Position numbers and translations under genes: made by a program. 64,000 nucleotides of DNA, from positions 2,232,001-2,296,000 of the forward strand of contig NZ_CP014692.1 in assembly GCF_002005445.1 (NCBI RefSeq). The letters are read 5' to 3'. Position 1 is the stretch's first letter. Every line of letters begins with the position of its first letter. The DNA comes from Acetobacter aceti (GTDB lineage Bacteria; Pseudomonadota; Alphaproteobacteria; Acetobacterales; Acetobacteraceae). The notes beneath the pieces are model-generated. The model saw only the letters and a program-made list of their open reading frames with translations, was not told the origin of the DNA and did not search any database. Positions 55,945 through 64,000 of this stretch are shown piece by piece.

Positions 55945-57444
55945 TCAGACGCCAGCGTTGGCCGCCTGACGCCGTTTCCTGAGCTTTCCTCCGAACCGAT
56001 TCACGATTTCCTTGAACATGTCAGGCCGGAATACGGCCAGAAGCGCTGGGTAGATGATGCAGGTCACAAGGCCGATGACCATGCATTCGGCAAAATCGTT
56101 GCCGTGAAACAGGCTGATCTGTGCGAAGCCCATACCAAGCCCGATAGCGATGCAGGCAAAGAACATGGGAAGGAAATAGAATTCGGCCACCGTCAGGAAC
56201 GATGTGCCGGACCCGATCAGGATCAGGTAGGAGGTGATGGGAGGCCAGGTAAAATAATAAGCGGCCACGGCAAGGGCCACGCCCATGACGCCATCCCAAT
56301 ATCCGCCAATACCCACCATGATATAAAACAGCGGCAAAGCGATAAACTGGTAGCGACATGAACGCCTGAACTCGCGCCGGGCGCTCAGAAGCGAGCCCGT
56401 GATCCAGCTGAGCGCATCGAATGGCAACCCAATACTCAGAATGATGACATAAGGCACCGCGGGCATCCAGCGCTCACCAAACAGCAGGTGAAGACCCGGC
56501 TTGGCCAGACCGGCCTGCAGGAAACAGAACGGCATGACGAGATAACCCAGCAGGCGGCACGCGCGGATAACGGCATCGGTCTGGCGCGCCGGTTCATTAC
56601 GGAACTGCACAAGCGCTGGAAAAACAACATTGCTTACATTCCCCGCCAGCATACGCACGGGCTGTGCCGCAAAGCGGAAAGCGAAGAAATAGTATCCAAC
56701 CATCATCTTGGACGCTATCAGGCCGAGGACGATGTAATCCCCCTGATTGATGAACTCGACGCAGGTCCGGCTCAGCAGGATCAGCGTGCTGTTACCCAGC
56801 AGATAGCGGGCCTGAATTTTTCTGTAACGCCCCCTGGTGAAAGGTGCGGCCCGTTTCCAGAGCCACGCTGTACGAAGAATGGCGACGACAGAATAAGGGA
56901 TGGCAAAAGCATAGGCTCCCACGCCCAGTGCCGCGAGAATGATCGTCAGAAGCTGGAGCGTTACAATTTCGAAGGTGTTGCAGCCAGCCAGAAAACGGAA
57001 GTCCATTTCCGCCCTGATCTTTACGGCTGACACCGTGCCCAATGCCCTCAGCGGTGTGGAGATCGCAATAGCGATAATAAGGCCGACGAGGCTTGGTGAA
57101 TGGTACCAATGCGCCGCGAAAGGCGCCACCGCAATCATGCCGACCATACCGATCAGACTCACGCCCACACACATCCAGAACGCCAGCGGCTCCCAGAGCG
57201 TCATGGTTTTCTGGCGCTGGAGCAGCACCTCGTCGATCCCGAAACCGATCAGGGAATTAGCGATGCTGGTGACCGTCAACGCAAGACCGATCGCCCCGAA
57301 ATCTTCCGGCAGGAGCAGACGGGCGAGAATGAGCTGGGAGAAGAAACCGATGCCTCGCGACGCAAGACTTTGAACGACAAGCCAGAGAAAACCACTTGTT
57401 GCGGCTTTCCCCACTCCGGATGGGGCAGATATCTTCGATGTCAT
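55945..57444 (-). CDS. Polysaccharide flippase (Wzx/MOP superfamily)
   Basis: A 499-residue integral membrane protein with roughly 12-14 hydrophobic segments. LWLVVQSLASRGIGFFSQLILARLL and PEDFGAIGLALTV form the standard N-terminus of lipopolysaccharide/exopolysaccharide flippases. The C-terminal GGKLRKRRQAANAG is a basic cytosolic tail. It probably moves an undecaprenyl-linked oligosaccharide across the inner membrane. No glycosyltransferase or polymerase genes are adjacent, so the glycan is unknown. Start ATG 57444 is chosen; the ribosome-binding site is weak. Confidence 0.9.
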   Translation of the reverse strand: MTSKISAPSGVGKAATSGFLWLVVQSLASRGIGFFSQLILARLLLPEDFGAIGLALTVTSIANSLIGFGIDEVLLQRQKTMTLWEPLAFWMCVGVSLIGMVGMIAVAPFAAHWYHSPSLVGLIIAIAISTPLRALGTVSAVKIRAEMDFRFLAGCNTFEIVTLQLLTIILAALGVGAYAFAIPYSVVAILRTAWLWKRAAPFTRGRYRKIQARYLLGNSTLILLSRTCVEFINQGDYIVLGLIASKMMVGYYFFAFRFAAQPVRMLAGNVSNVVFPALVQFRNEPARQTDAVIRACRLLGYLVMPFCFLQAGLAKPGLHLLFGERWMPAVPYVIILSIGLPFDALSWITGSLLSARREFRRSCRYQFIALPLFYIMVGIGGYWDGVMGVALAVAAYYFTWPPITSYLILIGSGTSFLTVAEFYFLPMFFACIAIGLGMGFAQISLFHGNDFAECMVIGLVTCIIYPALLAVFRPDMFKEIVNRFGGKLRKRRQAANAGV

Positions 57445-57912
57445 AGTGGGGCGCAACTAGTCATATGGCTGAATCCGGCTCTTCAACGCGAGCATTCCCC
57501 ATATTGGAAATGTTGGACCTCAAATCACCACATTCTCCCCCCCTACGAAACCCCTTTCCGCGCCGCAAACTCTACCCGACCCGAAATGATCACCTGATTC
57601 TTTATCTCATTATTGATATAAAATACAAAATACACAATAAAACTCAAAAATCGCACACACTTGATATACAGGAATCCAAATAGAATTTACCTGAATTCCA
57701 TTCCAGATCATCCAAACGACCAATACTAATAATGATCCGGTATATCCACACAGATTACTTACACCATAGCGTCGCCCAGAGAGACAATACAGGACCGCCT
57801 CCGGCTTTCAAAGCCAGAGGCGACTCACGCAATCAAACCTTCAAAAGATTGTATTTCAATAAGACCGCAGGGCATCGCCATACCTGTACCGGTTTGACAA
57901 AGGCCCGTCAGA
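57445..57912. other. AT-rich intergenic region upstream of flippase and downstream of lepA
   Basis: About 470 bases with no supported gene. Positions 57590-57740 are A/T-rich and probably contain the flippase promoter. The right part contains a hairpin at 57796-57822 downstream of lepA. Confidence 0.5.
57796..57822 (-). terminator. Hairpin downstream of lepA
   Basis: CGCCTC at 57796-57801 pairs with GAGGCG at 57817-57822, and GGCT with AGCC inside, separated by one C-A mismatch. It lies about 90 bases past the lepA stop. No T run follows on the minus strand, so it is only a possible terminator. Confidence 0.35.
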
Positions 57913-59718
<1,806 letters not shown>

Positions 59719-59837
59719 GCCCGCTCCATAGGGGAGAAAACTACAAAAGTCAGCAGGATAAAGTGCGGGAAATACTGCTGCGGGTGAAGAATCAATCGGC
59801 CTCGCCACCTGCGCGCGCGCGCGCTACAATCCGGACC

Positions 59838-61715
59838 ATGGTTGATCAGGCTCCCCTTCCCCCCTCGCACGTCCGGCTGTGCGCCCTTTTCGTTCAGGCC
59901 CCACTGGCGCCAGACAGCTTGCCCGCATCAGGGCCCGCATCAGGGAGCGACAATGGTGACGTCCCTCCCCGCTGGGATCTGTCTGACCTTTATACGAGCC
60001 CCGACTCGCCTGCCCTGAAAGCCGATCTGGATCGTGCCGCCAGCGAGGCCAAGGCGTTTGCAGGCCGTTACAAAGGCACCGTTGCTTCCCTGTCCGGCGC
60101 TGATCTGGCGAAAGCGATCGAGACCAGCCAGACGATCAACGAAACTCTCGGCAAGGTCGGCTCCTTCGCGTCGCTCTCCTTCTCTGCCGACATGAACGAT
60201 CCCGAAACGGGCAAGTTCAGTCAGGCCGTTCGCGAACGAATCTCTGACATCTCGTCGGATCTGCTATTCTTCACGCTGGAACTGAACACTATCGAGGAAG
60301 ATGTGCTGGAGGCGAAACTGTCTTCCTCCTCCGCGCTGGCGCACTGGCAGCCGTTCCTGCGTGACCACCGGATGTTTCGTCCGCACCAGTTGCCGGACGA
60401 TATCGAACAGGTGCTGCTGGAAAAATCCGTGACCGGCGCCTCCGCCTGGTGCCGCCTGTTCGACGAGCAGATCACGGCCCTTCGTGTCTCACTGGACGGT
60501 CGGGACATGCCCCTTGGCGAGGCGCTGAACCGGATGTCGGATCAGGATCGCAGCCGGCGCGAAGCGGCGGGCAAGGCTGTCGGAAAGGCTCTGGAAGACA
60601 ATATCCGACTGTTCTCTCTGGTGACCAACACCCTCGCCAAGGACAAGGCCATCTCCGACAAGATGCGCCGCTATCCTCGCCCCGAGTCCTACCGCAATAT
60701 CTCCAACATGGTAGAAGATGAGGTCGTCGATGCGCTTGTCTCCGCCGTGACGGATGACTTCCCCCGCCTGTCCCATCGCTATTACAGCCTGAAAGCCAAA
60801 TGGCTCGGTCTGGAGAAGCTGGAACACTGGGACCGCAACGCCCCCCTCCCCGGCATGCGCGAGAAAGAGATTCCATGGGCGGATGCCAAAGCCATCGTGC
60901 ATCAGGCTTACCAGAAATTCGATCCATCGCTGGGAGCGATTGTCGGCGAGTTCTTCGACAGACCATGGATCGATGCCGCTCCCGTTCCGGGCAAGTCACC
61001 GGGGGCCTTCGCCCATCCGGTTGTGCCTTCGGTTCATCCTTATGTCCTGATGAACTATCGTGGGCGCACACGCGACGTCATGACGCTGGCGCATGAACTC
61101 GGACATGGCGTGCATCAGAAACTGGCTGCGAAACAGGGCTATTTTCTCTCATCGACACCTCTGACTCTGGCGGAAACGGCCAGTGTGTTTGGTGAGATGC
61201 TGACCTTCCAGTATCTGCTCGATGCGGAAAAAGACCCGATTCAGAAAAGACTTCTCCTCGCTTCCAAGGTTGAGGACATGCTGAATACGGTCGTCCGTCA
61301 GATCGCGTTCTACCAGTTTGAAAGCCGGGTTCATCATGCCCGTCGCGAAGGCGAACTTCTCCCCGAGCAGATCGGGGCCATCTGGCGTGAAGTGCAGACA
61401 GAAAGTCTTGGTCCTGCCTTCAACTTTACGCCTGAGTATGACACCTACTGGGCTTACGTGCCCCACTTCGTGCATACGCCGTTCTATGTCTACGCCTATG
61501 CTTTTGGAGACTGCCTCGTGAATGCGCTTTATGGCGTCTATCAGCAGGGCGCACCGGGTTTCCGGGAGAAATACCATGCGATGCTGGAAGCCGGCGGCAC
61601 CAAACGGCACGGTGAACTCCTGGCTCCCTTCGGTCTTGATGCCAGCGATCCAGGTTTCTGGCGCAAGGGACTGGATGTGATTTCGGGCTTTATTGATCAG
61701 TTGGAGGAAGCCTGA
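59838..61715 (+). CDS. M3 family oligoendopeptidase (PepF-like)
   Basis: A zinc metallopeptidase that degrades short peptides in the cytoplasm. ATG 59838 gives 625 residues. The zinc motif is HELGHGVHQ near residue 419, and the third ligand is the Glu in ASVFGEML about 28 residues on. RWDLSDLYTSPDSPALKAD near the N-terminus is typical of the PepF/M3B clade, and ASKVEDMLNTVVRQIAFYQFE follows the active site. The first 40 residues are Pro/Ala-rich and may be disordered. The next gene starts four bases later on the same strand. Confidence 0.92.
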   Translation: MVDQAPLPPSHVRLCALFVQAPLAPDSLPASGPASGSDNGDVPPRWDLSDLYTSPDSPALKADLDRAASEAKAFAGRYKGTVASLSGADLAKAIETSQTINETLGKVGSFASLSFSADMNDPETGKFSQAVRERISDISSDLLFFTLELNTIEEDVLEAKLSSSSALAHWQPFLRDHRMFRPHQLPDDIEQVLLEKSVTGASAWCRLFDEQITALRVSLDGRDMPLGEALNRMSDQDRSRREAAGKAVGKALEDNIRLFSLVTNTLAKDKAISDKMRRYPRPESYRNISNMVEDEVVDALVSAVTDDFPRLSHRYYSLKAKWLGLEKLEHWDRNAPLPGMREKEIPWADAKAIVHQAYQKFDPSLGAIVGEFFDRPWIDAAPVPGKSPGAFAHPVVPSVHPYVLMNYRGRTRDVMTLAHELGHGVHQKLAAKQGYFLSSTPLTLAETASVFGEMLTFQYLLDAEKDPIQKRLLLASKVEDMLNTVVRQIAFYQFESRVHHARREGELLPEQIGAIWREVQTESLGPAFNFTPEYDTYWAYVPHFVHTPFYVYAYAFGDCLVNALYGVYQQGAPGFREKYHAMLEAGGTKRHGELLAPFGLDASDPGFWRKGLDVISGFIDQLEEA

Positions 61716-61718
61716 GCC

Positions 61719-63080
61719 ATGGCGGAGAAAGATCTCGACACGACAGGTCTGTTCGGCGAATTTCGGCGCATGGTCCGCACCACCGGCACCGTAGGCGGCA
61801 TCGCAGCCCGCATGGCCGGGCATCGTCTTGGTTTCAAGGGAGATGGCGCTGCACACGCAGAAGATCTGAAAGCCATTCTCGGCGGTCTCAAGGGACCACT
61901 GATGAAAGCCGCACAGCTCCTCGCCACCATTCCGGGCGCCCTTCCTGATGAATACGCAACGGAACTGGCCCAGTTGCAGTCGAATGCCCCACCCATGGGC
62001 TGGAGCTTCGTGCGTCGACGCATGGCGGCAGAACTTGGCCCTGACTGGCAGAAGCACTTTCGTGAATTTGGCCGTGAAGCGGCGGCGGCCGCCAGTCTCG
62101 GACAGGTCCACAAGGCTGTTCTGCAGAATGGCGAAGTTGTCGCCTGCAAGCTGCAATATCCGGATATGACCACAACGGTCGAGGCTGACCTCAAACAGTT
62201 CCGTATGGCCATGGGCGTTTACCATAAGCTGGATAACGCCATTCGCCAGGACGATGTGATCGAGGAACTGACCGACCGCCTGAGGGAAGAACTCGATTAC
62301 AAGCGCGAAGCTGCGAACCTGCGGCTTTACGGTCTCATGCTGAAGAACTCGGCCGCTGTCACCATTCCGAAAACCGTTGATTCGCTCTGCACCCGCCGTC
62401 TCCTGACAATGGAGTGGGTCAACGGACAGGGTCTGCAGAAGGTTCTCGACACCAACCCGTCACAGGAAGAACGGAACACCATGGCGCGCGCGCTTTTCGA
62501 AGCGTGGTATGTGCCGCTCTACCGTTATGGTGTCATTCATGGCGACCCTCATATGGGCAACTTCACGGTCCGCGATGATCTCGGGTTCAATCTGCTAGAT
62601 TTCGGAACCATTCGTGTCTTCCGTCCCCGTTTCATCCGGGGAATCATCGAACTCTGTGAAGGTCTGCGCACGAAAGATGAAGAGCGCGCCGCGCATGCAT
62701 ACGAGATGTGGGGCTTTGACGGCCTGTCCCCTGACACGATAACTGTGCTCAACGAGTGGGCCAGTTTCCTCTACGAGCCTTTGATGGAAGATCGTGAGCG
62801 CACGATCAATGAAAATGCCGAAACGATCTTTGGGCGCGATATAGCCGGGCGTGTCCATACCGGCCTGCAGAAAACAGGTGGTGTAAAACCCCCAAGAGAG
62901 TTCGTTCTGGTCGATCGCTCCGCCATCGGTCTCGGTTCTGTTTTCATGCGGATTGGAGCCAAACTCAACTGGCACAGGATGTTTCAGGATCTCATCGCTG
63001 ATTTTGATGAAGACGCACTGGCGGAGCAGCAGGCAGAAGTCCTCAAGGCGGCCGGACTCTCTGAATTCATAGAGAAATAA
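61719..63080 (+). CDS. ABC1/UbiB-family atypical kinase
   Basis: A 453-residue protein of the AarF/ABC1/UbiB/ADCK family, linked in other organisms to ubiquinone homeostasis. The KxGQ-type N-terminal extension appears as LKGPLMKAAQLLATIP, the Ala-rich nucleotide loop as AAAAASLGQVHKAVL, and the kinase core as VACKLQYP, GVIHGDPHMGNF (catalytic Asp) and NLLDFGTIR (DFG-like). No C-terminal transmembrane pair of classic UbiB is evident. It starts three bases after the peptidase stop and is followed by a hairpin. Confidence 0.88.
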   Translation: MAEKDLDTTGLFGEFRRMVRTTGTVGGIAARMAGHRLGFKGDGAAHAEDLKAILGGLKGPLMKAAQLLATIPGALPDEYATELAQLQSNAPPMGWSFVRRRMAAELGPDWQKHFREFGREAAAAASLGQVHKAVLQNGEVVACKLQYPDMTTTVEADLKQFRMAMGVYHKLDNAIRQDDVIEELTDRLREELDYKREAANLRLYGLMLKNSAAVTIPKTVDSLCTRRLLTMEWVNGQGLQKVLDTNPSQEERNTMARALFEAWYVPLYRYGVIHGDPHMGNFTVRDDLGFNLLDFGTIRVFRPRFIRGIIELCEGLRTKDEERAAHAYEMWGFDGLSPDTITVLNEWASFLYEPLMEDRERTINENAETIFGRDIAGRVHTGLQKTGGVKPPREFVLVDRSAIGLGSVFMRIGAKLNWHRMFQDLIADFDEDALAEQQAEVLKAAGLSEFIEK

Positions 63081-63110
63081 TTTTCTTTATTTTCAAAACA
63101 GATATTGCAA

Positions 63111-63141
63111 GGATTACAAAAAACACACGTTTTTGTAATCC
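63111..63141 (+). terminator. Hairpin downstream of the UbiB-family gene
   Basis: GGATTACAAAAA at 63111-63122 and TTTTTGTAATCC at 63130-63141 form a perfect 12-base stem with a 7-base loop, 30 bases after the stop. The arm itself contains TTTTT, as in an intrinsic terminator. Confidence 0.7.
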
Positions 63142-63357
63142 CTGCCCAACACTTCCACACATGCATGTTCCTCTATGGACCGGTATTCTTCCACCATTTT
63201 CGTTACGTTACCGTAATATTTAATGTAAATTATAGAAAATAAAATCCATTGTATTTACATAATATTATTTAATAAAATCACAGTATTTATAATACAAAAA
63301 ATCACTAATATTCTGAACAACCCGAAAGCCGGGGTAATTTATTTGAGGATTACGCCA

Positions 63358-64000
63358 TGTACGCCTTACTGTTTGCAGAACCAGTTCTTGATCGTGATGT
63401 TGTCCGTGTCGGCACCAGAGAAGGTATTTTTTCATCGCCATTAATTCGTGCCTGCGCCCACGGTGATCGTGAAGCGATCCGTGCTTTACTGATCGGGTTC
63501 TGGCCTTTCGTGCAGGCCTTCGAGCGCGCCATCGATCAACGCGTCGGGCACCTGCCTTTGCGCCCGCTTGTGGAGCGTTTCGGTCAGTCACGCGTGAAAA
63601 CATTTTTTTCGGAAGCACGTGACGCTGTCAGAGAGATGAAAGAAGAAGAGGGTTCGCACGCCCTGCTGTGGGTCGCTGGCGCCAAAGAGTTGGGGATTGA
63701 TCTGAATACAGATCATTACCCGCAGCTTTCCTCTATTGAAAATCTCATTCAGGCTTCAACCAGCGAAGATCCTGTTGAATTTTTTTCCTGGCTGGCAGGC
63801 GTGGAATATCTTGCAGAGGAGCTTTCAGCTTATCTGTGCCATGCTCCTGCCTTCACACGGGCATTTCCTTCCGGTCGCTGGATCTGGGGAGAGGCTCATA
63901 ATGCACATGACCATCATGGCCCATCACATCTTGAAATAGATGAAGATCTGGCCAGAGCCTATCACCCTTCAAACGACCCGGAAATTGTGGGAGCAACCAT
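63358..64000 (+). CDS. Heme-oxygenase/PqqC-TenA-fold protein, truncated by window end
   Basis: A frame from ATG 63358, with GAGGA seven bases upstream, stays open to the window end (214 codons). The product begins MYALLFAEPVLDRDVVRVGT. Features of an all-helical heme-oxygenase-like diiron or TenA-type protein are EEEGSHALLWVAGAKELGID, GVEYLAEELSAYL and DHHGPSHLEIDEDLA, which supply spaced Glu/His/Asp residues. The upstream ~170 bases are very A/T-rich and likely hold its promoter. Family assignment is by pattern only, and the C-terminus is missing. Confidence 0.5.

Overview
The window is chromosomal DNA of an alphaproteobacterium, most likely an acetic acid bacterium (Acetobacteraceae). The evidence is a high-GC coding bias, alphaproteobacterial gene sets (trpS-pncC, hslVU-sufE, mreBCD-mrdA-rodA, nadD-rsfS, rplY-pth-ychF), an IS5-group transposase relic resembling IS elements common in acetic acid bacteria, and a carbamoyl-phosphate synthase small subunit with a fused HTH-like head. 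The genus cannot be fixed from the sequence alone. No rRNA, tRNA, CRISPR array or prophage was seen.

Layout. 0-5.5 kb: the tail of an upstream gene, trpS, pncC, a small MscS-type channel, then hslV-hslU-sufE. 5.5-7.7 kb: a MocR-type regulator divergent from a flavin-nucleotide-binding protein. 7.7-12.6 kb: a three-gene signalling operon, read on the minus strand as a CheB-like protein without its catalytic residues, then two hybrid histidine kinases. 12.9-14.3 kb: an exopolyphosphatase. 15.0-24.8 kb: a guanidino-compound region. A compact nine-gene minus-strand operon encodes a NitT/TauT-type ABC importer (binding protein, permease, ATPase), two short-chain dehydrogenases, a creatininase-family amidohydrolase, two different ureohydrolases and a LysR regulator. 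A third ureohydrolase lies beyond a decayed IS5-family relic. The most economical reading is import and ring-opening of a cyclic guanidino compound followed by removal of urea. The substrate is not known from sequence, and neither creatinase nor urease is present here.

25-33 kb: pyrimidine/arginine precursor synthesis (carA with an HTH-like N-terminus, an AAA+ ATPase gene between carA and carB, then carB), followed by greA and a threonine ammonia-lyase. 33-39 kb, minus strand: a secreted hypothetical protein, then proA-nadD-rsfS and rplY-pth-ychF. 39-46.5 kb: two paralogous glycine-zipper lipoproteins and the cell-shape cluster mreB-mreC-mreD-mrdA-rodA. 46.8-52 kb: an RcnB-like periplasmic protein, a DnaJ/CbpA-type chaperone preceded by two very small frames, a Na+/H+ antiporter, and a lower-GC LprI-domain protein. 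52-64 kb: aspS, an FAD-linked D-lactate-type dehydrogenase, a nonsense-containing bluB-like fragment, a polysaccharide flippase, lepA, an M3 metallopeptidase, an ABC1/UbiB-family kinase, and a heme-oxygenase-fold protein cut by the window end.

Where an upstream in-frame start was less plausible than an internal one, start codons were chosen from ribosome-binding sites, 4-nt stop/start overlaps and family lengths. All functions are inferred from motifs read by eye. No database search was run.
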